From DASVTR01 sp036387475 (GTDB taxonomy: Bacteria; Acidobacteriota; Blastocatellia; Pyrinomonadales; Pyrinomonadaceae): DNA of 64,000 nt. A program made the translations under genes and the position numbers. Location of the stretch: the NCBI GenBank assembly GCA_036387475.1, contig DASVTR010000012.1, positions 248,001-312,000 of the forward strand, in the 5' to 3' direction. Shown one piece after another: positions 51,698 through 61,462 of this stretch. Under the pieces are notes generated by a model. It was not told the origin of the DNA, made no database searches, and worked only from the letters and a program-made list of their open reading frames with translations. Position 1 is the first letter of the stretch, and each line of letters starts with the position of its first letter.

Positions 51698-54600
51698 ATG
51701 ATTCGTCTCAAAAATAAGATTTCCCTACTCGTCATGCTCTCCCTCTTCTTTGGCTTGCTGCCTTTTGACCGGCAGATGATTCTGGCTCGCGGCGAGAGTG
51801 AATTAATAACGCGCGCGCGCGATGACGTGGCGAAGGATGGGCCGAAGGGCTTGCGTTTCCGCTTAAGCGAGGGCGCTGAACAGCCCGAACGCCCGACGAC
51901 CAATGCAGTCGCGCCAGCCGCCAAACTGAGCGAGAGCGATACTCAAAAAGTGCTCGCGCGGCTGCCTGTTCTCAATCTTGAGGGCGGAGACGAGCAGGAC
52001 TTCGCAATGCGCGAGCGCTCGCTTCCAGCGCCGCGAACGGGAAAAGTCATCAACACGAGTTTTCCCGCGGCTGAAGACAGACCACAGCCGGACACAAAGA
52101 GCGCCGGGCCACTGGACGTGTTGCGCCGCGCGCCCGAAGGTGAAGTTCCGCTCGCCCCGCAGTTGGAAGGTGAAGTTCCGCTCGCCCCGCAGTTGAGCGT
52201 CACCTTTTCACAGCCGATGGTCGCCGTCACCTCGCACGCCGAACTCTCGACCGCTGAAGCACCCGTGCGCCTCTCGCCACAGCCGCCAGGCAAGTGGCGG
52301 TGGGTCGGGACGAAGACGCTGCTTTTTGTGCCCGACGGGCGTTTCCCGATGGCGACTGTCTATACGGTGACCGTCCCTGCTGGCACGAAGTCTGCCAACG
52401 GCGGCGCGCTCTCGGCGGCGAAATCATGGAGCTTTGCCACGCCCGCGCCCGTCGTCAAACAGAGTTGGCCCAGCAGCGGCCCGCAACGTCGCAACGCCAT
52501 CATGTTCGTAGAGTTCGACCAGCGTATAGACCCTGTAAGAGTCTTGCAGACGATACGCGTCAACGCGGGCGGGCGGGATTTGAAGATACGCCTGGCGACC
52601 GAAGCAGAGGTCATGGCCGAAGAGACTGTGCGCAGGCTTTCGGACGCGGCGCAGAAGGGGCGCTGGCTGGCGTTTCGCGCCGTTGACGCGGCCACGGGCG
52701 ACGTGGAAAAGGCGCTGCCGCCCGCGAGCAGCATCAGCGTCATGATTGGCCCAGGCACGCCTTCAGCCGAAGGCCCGCGCACGACCAGCGCCCCGCAGAA
52801 TTTCTCCTTCAGCACCTACGGCCCTCTGCGCATCGTGCGGCAGGATTGCGGTTATGACGGAAAGTGCTCGCCCTTCGATACGTGGTCTATCACGTTTACG
52901 AATCCGCTCGACACGGCGGCGTTTCGGAAATCGCAGGTGAGGGTTGAGCCTGAGTTTCCGGGGATGCGCGTGAACGTCAACGGCAGCTACATGACGATTG
53001 AAGGCGTTAAGCCGGGGCGCAGGGCTTACAGGGTCACGCTCGATTCATCAATCAAAGACCAGTTCGGCCAGACTCTCGAAGGCAACCGGACGCTCGTTTT
53101 CAACGTTGGCCCGGCAGACCCGTCTTTAACCTCTGCGGGCGAAGGCTTCATCGTCCTAGACCCGAATGCTGCGGGGCGCTATTCCGTTTTCAGCGTCAAT
53201 CACAGCAAGCTGAAAGTCACTTTGTACAAGGTTGGGCCAGAGCATTGGACGCAGTTTGTCAACCACATGCGCTACTCGCAGGGCTACGCCGACGAGAACG
53301 CCAAGAGGAATCGCATCATACCGGGAAAGCTCATCGCGTCGAAGACCATTACCGTTGAATCGAAGCCGGACGAGATGGTCGAAACACCGATTGACTTGAG
53401 CGCGGCGCTCGACGATGGCACGGGGCAGGTCATCGTCGTCGTCGAGCCGCCCATCAGGAAGAAGGACGACCGTACACAGATTAAGGCTTGGGTGCAGGTG
53501 ACGAACATCGGCCTGGACGCGTTCGTTGACCGCACGGATTTGGTCGGGTGGGCCACGTCTTTGAAGGATGGCCGCCCGCTCGAAGGCGTCGAGATGATGA
53601 TTCGTCCGGAGGGCAACACGGCGACGAGCGGCCCGGACGGCGTTGCTCGCATCGCTTTGATTGATAAGACGAAGGCGGGGCCGGACATTTTAGTCGCGCG
53701 GCGCGGACGCGACATTGCCATTCTGCCGGAGCATACGGAGTGGTACTACACGTCTGGCGGATGGTTCAAGAGGGTGGAGGGCGATAGCCTCCGCTGGTAC
53801 GTCTTCGATGACCGCAAGATGTACAGGCCCGGCGAGGAAGTACACATTAAGGGCTGGCTGCGAAAAGTCGGCAGCACGCAGACGGGCGACGTTGGCCCAC
53901 TCGACGGTGCGGCGGAGAGCATTAACTATATCCTGCACGACTCGCGCGGCAACGAGGTCGGCAAAGGCACGATGAAGATTAACGCGCTCGGCGGCTTCGA
54001 CACGGCGTTTAAGTTGCCGGGCACGATGAATCTGGGACAGGCTAATCTTCAACTCTTGACGGTTGGCGGCAATGGCAGCGCGTCGAATACGCAATCGTTC
54101 CACTATTTTCAGGTGCAGGAGTTTCGTCGTCCGGAGTTTGAAGTCAAAGCGCAGACGACGAGCGAAGGGCCGTTCTTCGTTGGCGGCAGCGCAGACACGT
54201 TTGTCACCGCCGCTTACTACGCAGGCGGCGGCCTTCCCAATACGGAAGTGACGTGGCGCGTGACGGCGCAGCCGACCAACTACACGCCGCCGAATCGCTG
54301 GGACTACACGTTCGGCAAGTGGATTCCGTGGTGGATACGCAACTCTGAAGAGAGCGAATCACGCACGGAGACCTTCACGGGCAAGACGGACGCCGCAGGC
54401 AAGCATCGCCTGCACATTGATTTCGACGGCGTTAATCCGCCGCGCCCTTCGAGCGTGACGGCGGAAGCGAGCGTGATGGACGTTAACCGGCAGACGCTTA
54501 GCTCGCGCGCGAATCTTCTCGTTCATCCGGCTGACCTTTACGTCGGCTTAAAGAGCGAGCGCACGTTCGTACAGCAGGGCGAACCGCTCGTCGTGCAGTC

Positions 54601-57600
54601 AATCGTCACGGACATTGACGGCAAAGCAGTTGTCAATCGCAACATTAAGATGCGCGCAGAGCTGCTCGACTGGGTTTATGAAAACGACGTGTGGCAGCAG
54701 AAGGCGATTAGCTCGCAAGATTGCACGGTGTCGTCTGCCAACGATGCCGTGCAGTGTAAGTTTGAAACGAAAGAGGGCGGGCAGTATCGCATCACTGCGA
54801 CGGTGATGGACGACCGCGAGCGTTTCAACGAAAGCGAATTGACGCTCTGGGTTGCCGGAGGCAAACAGCCGCCCAAACGCGGCGTCGAGCAGGAGACAGT
54901 GAGCCTGATTCCTGACCGCAAGGATTATCAGCCGAATGACGTGGCGGAAATCCTCGTGCAGTCGCCTTTCTATCCGGCGGAAGGCGTGCTCAGTTTACGT
55001 CGCTCCGGCATGGTCAAGACCGAGCGCTTCAAGATGGATGGGCCATCTTTGACCTTGAAAGTCCCGATTGCGGAGAGCTACACGCCGAACCTGATCGTGC
55101 AGGTTGATCTGGTCGGCGAGGCCGTGCGCGTTAACGATAAGGGCGAAGCTAATGAGAAGCTGCCGAAGCGACCTGCGTTTGCGAGCGGCGAGCTTAATCT
55201 TTCGATTCCGCCGCTCTCACGCAAGCTTGCGGTGACGGCAACGCCGCGCGATAAGGCTCTTGAGCCGAACGGAGAGACGCGCGTTGATGTCACTGTGAAG
55301 GATGCGGCGGGCCGTCCTGTTGCAGGCAGCGAGGTTGCGTTGGTCGTCGTTGACGAATCAGTGCTGGCGCTGACCGGCTATCGGATAGACGACCCGCTCA
55401 ACGTCTTCTACGCGCATCGCGGCGAAGACACCTCAGATTACCACTCGCGCGCAAGCGTCTTGCTCGCAGACCCGGAAGCCTTAGCCTCAAAATTGCAGCA
55501 GCAGGGCGTAAACAATTACGCGATGGACGGGGTGTCGGAAACGGTGACTGTGACGGGCGCTTTTGGGGGAAGGCCAAGACCGTCTCCTCCCGTTGCTGCT
55601 GCTGCTCCACGGCGGCGTGGCGTGGCGCAGTTAGAAAGTGAAGCTGCCTACAAGATGGCCGAGCCGGAACAACAGGAAGCGATTCGCGTCCGCGAGAACT
55701 TCAACGCGCTGGCCGTTTTTTCGCCCGCCGTTCCGACGGACGCAGAGGGCCGTGCCGTCGTCAGCGTCAAAGTTCCAGACAACCTGACGCGCTATCGCAT
55801 CATGGCCGTCTCGGTCGCGGGCGGCAAGCAGTTTGGCGCGGGCGAATCATCTTTGACGGCGCGGATGCCGCTGATGGTGCGCCCCTCCGCCCCGCGCTTT
55901 CTCAACTTCGGCGACCGCTTTGAATTGCCCGTCGTCTTGCAGAACCAGACGGACGCGCCGATGAGCGTTGACGTGGCTGTGCGGGCGACGAATGCTGAGT
56001 TGACGGACGGCGCTGGAAGACGGGTGAGCGTGCCCGCGAATGATCGCGTAGAGGTGCGGCTGCCGGTGGCGGCGGCGCGTGCGGGGACGGCGCGCTTTCA
56101 AATCGGCGCAGCGGCGGGCCGCTTCGCAGACGCAGCAGAGATAAGTCTGCCCGTCTGGACGCCAGCGACCACCGAAGCCTTCGCTACCTACGGCGAGATT
56201 GACAACGGGGCGATTGTTCAGCCCGTCAAAGCTCCCGCAGATGTCTTTCCGCAGTTCGGCGGCCTGGAGGTCACGACCTCTTCGACGCAGTTGCAGGAGT
56301 TGACGGATGCGGTCATCTACCTTGTGGCTTACCCGTATGAATGCTCAGAGCAAATCTCTTCGCGCGTGATGGGCGTGGCCGCGCTCAAGGACGTGCTCGC
56401 GGCCTTTGACGCGAAGGGCTTGCCGAAGCCCGAAGAGATGAAGGCTGCGGTAGCACGCGACATCAAAAAGTTGCAGAGCTTGCAGAACGACGACGGCGGC
56501 TTTGCTTTCTGGAAGCGCAACGATGCTTCATGGCCTTACGTCAGCATACACGTCGCGCACGCGCTTCAACGCGCCAAAGAGAAGGGCTTCGACGTGCCCG
56601 GCGGAATGCTCGATAGGGCAAAGGATTACCTGCGTAACATAGAGCGGCACATTCCTAGCTTTTACAGCATCGAAGCGCGACGAGCGCTTATCGCTTACGC
56701 GCTCTACACGCGTAATCGTATGGGTGATCGTGACGGGGCGAGGGCGCGTAAGCTCATCGCAGAGGCCGGACTCGAAAAGCTCTCGCTCGAATCCGTCGGC
56801 TGGCTGCTCTCCGTTCTTTCGGGCGACCCCAGACCGAGCGCGGAGGTCGAAGCTATGCGGCGTCATCTGAACAATCGCGTGTCTGAAACAGCCGGTGCGG
56901 CGCACTTCACGGACTCTTACACGGACGGCGAATATCTACTGCTTCATTCCAGCCGGAGAGCCGACGGCGTTATCCTCGAAGCGCTCATCAAGGATCAACC
57001 CAACAGTGAGTTGATTCCCAAAATTGTGCGCGGATTGTTGGCCCACCGTAAGGCCGGGCGCTGGGAAAACACGCAGGAGAACGTCTTTATCCTGCTGGCG
57101 CTGGATCGTTACTTCAATACTTACGAGAAGGTGACGCCGGATTTCGTCGCGCGTGCATGGCTCGGCCAGACCTACGCGGGCGAGCAGAATTATAAGGGAC
57201 GCACGACCGACAGCAACCACTTCAACGTGCCGATGCGTTATCTTCAGGATGAGAAGAACGGTACGACTCAGAATTTAACCTTGAGCAAAGAGGGCGCGGG
57301 CCGTCTCTACTACCGCATCGGAATGCAGTATGCGCCGACGAGCCTGAAGCTTGCGGCAGCCGACTACGGCTTCACAATCGAGCGCGTTTACGAGGCCGTC
57401 GATAATCCGGCAGACGTGCGTCGTGATAAAGATGGGACGTGGCACATCAAGGCTGGCGCGCGTGTGCGCGTGCGTCTGACGATGGCGGCTCCGTCCCGTC
57501 GTTATCACGTCGCGCTGGTTGACCCGATGCCCGCCGGTCTTGAATCCTTAAATCCCGAACTCGCCACGACGGGAGCGATTCCGCAGGATCAGCAGGCGGA

Positions 57601-57835
57601 CAACGCGAAGGGCGGCTACTGGTGGTGGTATCGCTCGTGGTTCGAGCACCAGAACTTCCGCGACGAGCGGGCCGAAGCCTTCACCTCGCTGCTCTGGGAA
57701 GGAGTTTATAACTACACCTACGTCGCACAGGCGACGACGCCCGGCAACTTCGTCGTGCCGCCCGCGAAGGCCGAAGAGATGTACCATCCCGAAACCTTCG
57801 GGCGCGGTTCATCAGACCGTGTAGTTATTGAGTGA
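51698..57835 (+). CDS. Bacterial alpha-2-macroglobulin family protein
   Basis: A giant protease-trap-like protein of 2,045 residues. A Sec signal with a membrane segment is at residues 6-22 (NKISLLVMLSLFFGLLPF). The N-terminal third has repeated Ig-like MG domains, the centre has MG2-type strands (SLRWYVFDDRKMYRPGEEVHIKGWLR, core FDDRKMYRPGEEVHIKGWLR), and a low-complexity PRPSPPVAAAAPRRR stretch near 1,300 could be the bait region. The thioester motif is intact as YECSEQ, with Cys at residue 1549, inside an alpha-alpha toroid that continues with RDIKKLQSLQNDDGGFAFW. A receptor-like beta domain ends it. I place the start at ATG 51698, with AAAGG 6 nt upstream. Such proteins guard the periplasm against attacking proteases. 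Unlike many bacteria, no PBP1C gene is next to it. Confidence 0.9.
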   Translation: MIRLKNKISLLVMLSLFFGLLPFDRQMILARGESELITRARDDVAKDGPKGLRFRLSEGAEQPERPTTNAVAPAAKLSESDTQKVLARLPVLNLEGGDEQDFAMRERSLPAPRTGKVINTSFPAAEDRPQPDTKSAGPLDVLRRAPEGEVPLAPQLEGEVPLAPQLSVTFSQPMVAVTSHAELSTAEAPVRLSPQPPGKWRWVGTKTLLFVPDGRFPMATVYTVTVPAGTKSANGGALSAAKSWSFATPAPVVKQSWPSSGPQRRNAIMFVEFDQRIDPVRVLQTIRVNAGGRDLKIRLATEAEVMAEETVRRLSDAAQKGRWLAFRAVDAATGDVEKALPPASSISVMIGPGTPSAEGPRTTSAPQNFSFSTYGPLRIVRQDCGYDGKCSPFDTWSITFTNPLDTAAFRKSQVRVEPEFPGMRVNVNGSYMTIEGVKPGRRAYRVTLDSSIKDQFGQTLEGNRTLVFNVGPADPSLTSAGEGFIVLDPNAAGRYSVFSVNHSKLKVTLYKVGPEHWTQFVNHMRYSQGYADENAKRNRIIPGKLIASKTITVESKPDEMVETPIDLSAALDDGTGQVIVVVEPPIRKKDDRTQIKAWVQVTNIGLDAFVDRTDLVGWATSLKDGRPLEGVEMMIRPEGNTATSGPDGVARIALIDKTKAGPDILVARRGRDIAILPEHTEWYYTSGGWFKRVEGDSLRWYVFDDRKMYRPGEEVHIKGWLRKVGSTQTGDVGPLDGAAESINYILHDSRGNEVGKGTMKINALGGFDTAFKLPGTMNLGQANLQLLTVGGNGSASNTQSFHYFQVQEFRRPEFEVKAQTTSEGPFFVGGSADTFVTAAYYAGGGLPNTEVTWRVTAQPTNYTPPNRWDYTFGKWIPWWIRNSEESESRTETFTGKTDAAGKHRLHIDFDGVNPPRPSSVTAEASVMDVNRQTLSSRANLLVHPADLYVGLKSERTFVQQGEPLVVQSIVTDIDGKAVVNRNIKMRAELLDWVYENDVWQQKAISSQDCTVSSANDAVQCKFETKEGGQYRITATVMDDRERFNESELTLWVAGGKQPPKRGVEQETVSLIPDRKDYQPNDVAEILVQSPFYPAEGVLSLRRSGMVKTERFKMDGPSLTLKVPIAESYTPNLIVQVDLVGEAVRVNDKGEANEKLPKRPAFASGELNLSIPPLSRKLAVTATPRDKALEPNGETRVDVTVKDAAGRPVAGSEVALVVVDESVLALTGYRIDDPLNVFYAHRGEDTSDYHSRASVLLADPEALASKLQQQGVNNYAMDGVSETVTVTGAFGGRPRPSPPVAAAAPRRRGVAQLESEAAYKMAEPEQQEAIRVRENFNALAVFSPAVPTDAEGRAVVSVKVPDNLTRYRIMAVSVAGGKQFGAGESSLTARMPLMVRPSAPRFLNFGDRFELPVVLQNQTDAPMSVDVAVRATNAELTDGAGRRVSVPANDRVEVRLPVAAARAGTARFQIGAAAGRFADAAEISLPVWTPATTEAFATYGEIDNGAIVQPVKAPADVFPQFGGLEVTTSSTQLQELTDAVIYLVAYPYECSEQISSRVMGVAALKDVLAAFDAKGLPKPEEMKAAVARDIKKLQSLQNDDGGFAFWKRNDASWPYVSIHVAHALQRAKEKGFDVPGGMLDRAKDYLRNIERHIPSFYSIEARRALIAYALYTRNRMGDRDGARARKLIAEAGLEKLSLESVGWLLSVLSGDPRPSAEVEAMRRHLNNRVSETAGAAHFTDSYTDGEYLLLHSSRRADGVILEALIKDQPNSELIPKIVRGLLAHRKAGRWENTQENVFILLALDRYFNTYEKVTPDFVARAWLGQTYAGEQNYKGRTTDSNHFNVPMRYLQDEKNGTTQNLTLSKEGAGRLYYRIGMQYAPTSLKLAAADYGFTIERVYEAVDNPADVRRDKDGTWHIKAGARVRVRLTMAAPSRRYHVALVDPMPAGLESLNPELATTGAIPQDQQADNAKGGYWWWYRSWFEHQNFRDERAEAFTSLLWEGVYNYTYVAQATTPGNFVVPPAKAEEMYHPETFGRGSSDRVVIE
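52136..52195 (+). repeat. Perfect 30-bp tandem duplication inside the alpha-2-macroglobulin gene
   Basis: Bases 52136-52165 are repeated exactly at 52166-52195, giving EGEVPLAPQL twice in the protein. The identity at the DNA level indicates a recent slippage event. The segment lies near residue 147-166, before the first Ig-like strand. Confidence 0.9.
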
Positions 57836-57850
57836 GACGATTGATGAGAC

Positions 57851-57928
57851 TGTAGGGGCGGGGTGAAAGTCTAATGTCCGCTCGCTCTCCCCTTCGAGCG
57901 GGTACTGGACTATCGCCCTGCCCCTACA
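57851..57928 (+). terminator. Long hairpin after the alpha-2-macroglobulin gene
   Basis: TGTAGGGGCGGGG at 57851-57863 pairs with CCCTGCCCCTACA at 57916-57928 with one mismatch, and ATTTTTAAAG follows. It begins 15 bp past the stop. The sequence TGTAGGGGC resembles the motif at 4992-5013, so it may be a further dispersed repeat. The rest of the gap to 58090 has no feature I can name. Confidence 0.65.
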
Positions 57929-58090
57929 ATTTTTAAAGCGCCTGTCCCTCTGGTTAGAGCAGACGGGCTTAGCCTTTACTCTCGAACAGAGCGCGTCGGA
58001 GAATGAAAAATACCGACCGCACAAGTTTTTTGATTTAACCGATGAGGCGAAACAAAAGCTTGTTGCTATTGCGACGCGAAATCGGCGAGG

Positions 58091-59698
58091 TTACGCCTTG
58101 CCGAAAGTGCGACGCAGCCAGCCTGCGAAGTTGCCGCCGATGTCTTGCAGGATGACGTGCGCCGTGTTGCGCCCTGAAGCTGCGAAGACGCCGCCGCCGG
58201 GATGCGTGCTTGCTCCCGTCAGGTAAAGATTACGAATCGGCGTGCGATAGTTAGAAAGCTCCGGCAGCGGGCGAAACATAAACATCTGGTCGAAGCTCAT
58301 CTCGACGTGCATCACGTTACCCCGCAAGAGTCCCAGACGCCTTTCGAGGTCGAGCGGCGTCTGGATAAAACGATCCAGAATCGCATCGCGCACGTTTGGC
58401 GCATACTCTGTCACAACGTCAATCAATTTATCCGCCTCGCGCTCCGCAATCGAGTCCCAAGATAAACCATCTGCCAGTTCATAAGGATAATACTGTCCCC
58501 AGATGAAGAGCGTGTGGCGGCCAGCGGGCGCTAGGCTGGGGTCAACTGCCGAGAAGGTCATCACGAGCGCAGCGGGTTTCTCGGAGGGACGCCCGCGCAG
58601 GTAATCCGCATAAGCATGATCCAGATACTGTAGCGACGGGCAGAGCAGTTGTAAGCCTCGATGACAGTCTGCCGCCACACCGCCAGAGGGCGCTGCCGTA
58701 TAGTTCGGCAATTCTGAAACGGCGCAGCGCACTACCATTCCGAAGCCATTGCCGATGCGTATATCGCGGACACGTTTCGCTAAATCGCCGGGCAAATTTT
58801 CCGCGCCGACGAGTTGCAGAAACGTCGTGCGGACATGCGCGTTGGAGATGATGCGACGGGCGCGTATGCGTTCACCACCTTGCAGTAGGATTCCCGTCGC
58901 GCTGCCGTCCAAGACTTCTATCCGCTCGACCTCGGCAGACAATCGCACTTCGCCTCCGTGATGCTCAAGGAAACGCGCGAGCGCCTGCGTCAGCGCGCCT
59001 GAGCCGCCGCGCGGACGCTTCACGCCGCTCTTGTGAATCATCGAATGCCAGCCGAGAAAATCTCCCGTCGCTGCTTCATTAGGGGGCGGCCCGCTCTGCG
59101 CCGCCAGCCAGCAGAGCGCCGCGCGCAAGCCTTCGTGCTCGAACGTCTCGCGCACGAGAGCGCCGTAGCTCGTCATCAACTTCCTGACCATCTCCGCCGG
59201 ATTCGTCTTCGCGGGCGTCCGCCGAAAAATCATGTGGCGACCCAGATTCATCACGGTCGGCGGCTTCATAAAAGCCTCGAAGACGCCTTCGTTCAAAGCG
59301 CCCCACTCTCTCACAAAGCGGCGATAGCTTTCGGCATCCTTTGGGCTGACGCGTGCGATTGACTCGCAAGTTCGCTCCACATCGCGCCAGAAATAGATAG
59401 CTCCTTCGCCCGACGGTAGCGGCGCAAACGCAAACGGGTCGCACTCGATATATTCCAGGCCAAACTTTTCTAACTCCAATTCTCGAACGACCGGCGTCAG
59501 GTGAATCATGATGTGAGCGCTGCTGCCGACATCAATCTTGTAGCCGGGAATGAGATTATCTTCGGTACAGACCGCACCGCCGATGATGTGCCGCCGCTCA
59601 AGCACGACGACCTTCAAGCCCGCGCGCGCCAGATAGCAAGCGCACACCAGCCCATTGTGCCCGCCGCCGATTACCGCTATGTCATAAACGTCCGTCAT
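58091..59698 (-). CDS. Phytoene-desaturase-like FAD-dependent oxidoreductase (PYROXD2 type)
   Basis: A 535-residue flavoprotein of the CrtI/PYROXD2 family. The N-terminal Rossmann motif is DIAVIGGGHNGLVCACYLARAG, followed by VVVLERRHIIGGAVCTED. The C-terminal FAD motif is LYLTGASTHPGGGVFAASGRNTA, quoted here as TGASTHPGGGVFAASGRN. The middle region, with GGSGALTQALARFLEHHGG, is typical of the family. Carotenoid desaturases are relatives, but no crtB is near, so carotenoid synthesis is not supported. It lies alone, with a 30-bp perfect inverted repeat at its upstream side. Confidence 0.88.
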   Translation of the reverse strand: MTDVYDIAVIGGGHNGLVCACYLARAGLKVVVLERRHIIGGAVCTEDNLIPGYKIDVGSSAHIMIHLTPVVRELELEKFGLEYIECDPFAFAPLPSGEGAIYFWRDVERTCESIARVSPKDAESYRRFVREWGALNEGVFEAFMKPPTVMNLGRHMIFRRTPAKTNPAEMVRKLMTSYGALVRETFEHEGLRAALCWLAAQSGPPPNEAATGDFLGWHSMIHKSGVKRPRGGSGALTQALARFLEHHGGEVRLSAEVERIEVLDGSATGILLQGGERIRARRIISNAHVRTTFLQLVGAENLPGDLAKRVRDIRIGNGFGMVVRCAVSELPNYTAAPSGGVAADCHRGLQLLCPSLQYLDHAYADYLRGRPSEKPAALVMTFSAVDPSLAPAGRHTLFIWGQYYPYELADGLSWDSIAEREADKLIDVVTEYAPNVRDAILDRFIQTPLDLERRLGLLRGNVMHVEMSFDQMFMFRPLPELSNYRTPIRNLYLTGASTHPGGGVFAASGRNTAHVILQDIGGNFAGWLRRTFGKA

Positions 59699-59717
59699 AA
59701 GTTAGAAATGAAAAACG

Positions 59718-59831
59718 GTTTCACGCCAAGACGCAAAGGCGCGAAGAAGAGACGCAACTGTTTTCTTTCATGTTCCTTCTCTGCTATCTTTGGATTTCTT
59801 CTCTTCGCGCCTTTGCGTCTTGGCGTGAAAC
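59718..59831. repeat. Perfect 30-bp inverted repeat (GCAAAGG/CCAAGAC words)
   Basis: Arms 59718-59747 and 59802-59831 are exact reverse complements, with core words CACGCCAAGACGCAAAGGCG. They are again 7-bp words (CCAAGAC, GCAAAGG, CGCGAAG, AAGAGAC). Similar CGCCAAGACGCAAAG words are known as dispersed repeats in cyanobacteria. It lies in the gap between the divergent flavoprotein and subtilase genes, the most conserved hairpin in the window. Confidence 0.85.
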
Positions 59832-59993
59832 TGCTTGTTATATCGTCAGTTCTATGTCCTCTGTGGCGATCACGTCCGCAGAATCTGTCATCTTTGTTTC
59901 CACGCGTCTCCGCGCTTGCCTTGATTCCCGATTTATGTTCATCATAGCTGCCGTCAAACGAAAACAACAGAACAAGGATTTTCCGGGGGAATA

Positions 59994-61376
59994 ATGGCCG
60001 AACAAATCATCTCGCTCGAACCGACGACACTTCATTCAGACAAGGCTGCGTGCAAGCCCGTGTGCCCTGTCTGCGGACGCGAAGCGCCGGACGGCCTTGC
60101 TCCCTTCCATATGCTTTCGGATGAACTGAAGGTGATTGTCGCGGCCAATGCTCCGGCGGGCGTCATGCTCGGCGAAATCTGCCCGCGCTGCGTAGAATTG
60201 TTTGAGCGTGCGCGCGTGCAGTTGCAGGTCAACGCCGCCGTCTTCGAGCAGGGCGGTCATGTGCTTTCGACGCCGCTGAGGATGGATGCAGACGAGCGCT
60301 TTACGGGCCGGGGCGTCACCATCGCCTTCCTGGATTCGGGCTTTTTCGCGCACACCGATTTGACGACTCCGCACAATCGCATCCTTGCCTATCACAGCAT
60401 CGTCGCCGCCGAGGGCGACAAGACGAGTCTGGAAACACCCGACCCGTCGAGTTGGCATGGAATGATGACATCGGTTGTGGCGGCGGGCAACGGTGGCCTC
60501 TCACACGGCTTCTATCGCGGCATCGCGCCCGACGCGAGCGTAGTGTTGGTCAAGCTCGCCAAAAGCGGGCGCATCTCCGAAGAGAGCATCAAGCGCGGCC
60601 TCGAATGGGTGTTGGCCCACCGCGACAAGTACAAGATTCGCGTCGTCAACATCTCTGCGGGCGGAGACTATGAGCAGTCTTATCTGCATAATGAGTTGGC
60701 CCAGACGGTCGAACGCGCAGTTCGTGAGGGACTCATCGTCGTCTGCGCCGTCGGCAATGCCGGACTCGCGCCCGGCCATCCGGTGCTTCCGCCCGCCTCT
60801 GCTCCTTCGGTCATCGCCGTCGGCGGACTGGACGATCAAAACTCGCTCGACCGTGCGCGTCGCGGCATGTACCGCTCGTCCTATGGGCCAACCGTTGACG
60901 GCTTACAGAAGCCCGAAGTGATCGCGCCCGGCATCTGGGTTCCCGCGCCGATTTTGCCGCACACGCAGACCGCCGAAGAAGCCGAACTCTTCGCCAAGCT
61001 AGACAACGCGCCCGACGATCAACTGCACGCCATCATCAATGAAAACCGTGGGCTGGATCAGGACTTGGACGAAGCGAGCAATTTGCCCGTGCCGCTTTTG
61101 CGCCAGTTGATAACGATTAAGCTGCGCGAAGGCAACGTCATCACGCAGCATTACAAGTACGTTGACGGCACATCGTTCGCTTCGCCAATCGTCGCATCAA
61201 TCGTCGCCTGCATGCTCGAAGCCAATCCCAATTTAACGCCGCAGCAGGTCAAGCGTATCCTGATTAATACGGCGGAGCGCCTGCCCGCCATCGAAGTTGA
61301 CCGTCAGGGCTGGGGTGTGGTCGCGCCGCGCCGTGCCATCGAATACGCGCTCGCGCTGCGCTCTCTCAAGAGTTAA
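59994..61376 (+). CDS. Subtilisin-like S8 serine peptidase with N-terminal zinc ribbon
   Basis: A 460-residue peptidase. The catalytic triad is complete: Asp114 in FLDSGFF, His155 in WHGMMTSVVAAG and Ser394 in DGTSFASPIVASIVA; the oxyanion Asn is in VCAVGNAG. A 110-residue insert, rich in acid residues, lies between the Asn and Ser segments (about 275-385). The N-terminal 80 residues have no signal peptide. Instead they hold CPVCG (residues 24-28) and CPRC (62-65), a CxxC pair set that should bind zinc, followed by a helix. So the enzyme is likely cytosolic and perhaps targets a partner through the ribbon. It is followed by a membrane protein gene after a heptad repeat. Confidence 0.87.
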   Translation: MAEQIISLEPTTLHSDKAACKPVCPVCGREAPDGLAPFHMLSDELKVIVAANAPAGVMLGEICPRCVELFERARVQLQVNAAVFEQGGHVLSTPLRMDADERFTGRGVTIAFLDSGFFAHTDLTTPHNRILAYHSIVAAEGDKTSLETPDPSSWHGMMTSVVAAGNGGLSHGFYRGIAPDASVVLVKLAKSGRISEESIKRGLEWVLAHRDKYKIRVVNISAGGDYEQSYLHNELAQTVERAVREGLIVVCAVGNAGLAPGHPVLPPASAPSVIAVGGLDDQNSLDRARRGMYRSSYGPTVDGLQKPEVIAPGIWVPAPILPHTQTAEEAELFAKLDNAPDDQLHAIINENRGLDQDLDEASNLPVPLLRQLITIKLREGNVITQHYKYVDGTSFASPIVASIVACMLEANPNLTPQQVKRILINTAERLPAIEVDRQGWGVVAPRRAIEYALALRSLKS

Positions 61377-61459
61377 AGTAATCAGTAGTCAGTAGAAAGT
61401 AATCAGTAAAAGCAAGAAGCTGTGACTGATTACCGATTACTAATTACTGGTAACTAACC
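61377..61459. repeat. AGTAATC heptad inverted repeat
   Basis: AGTAATC, AGTAGTC, AGTAGAA, AGTAATC and AGTAAAA follow at 7-bp steps, and the right half ACTGATTACCGATTACTAAT with ACTGGTAACTAACC pairs with them. It starts right at the subtilase stop codon and ends just before the next gene's start. Confidence 0.78.
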
Positions 61460-61462
61460 ATC

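Noticed and set aside
59501..59947. 148-residue + strand ORF across the flavoprotein start and the 30-bp inverted repeat
   Set aside because: It overlaps the start of a well-supported minus-strand gene and reads through a repeat hairpin.
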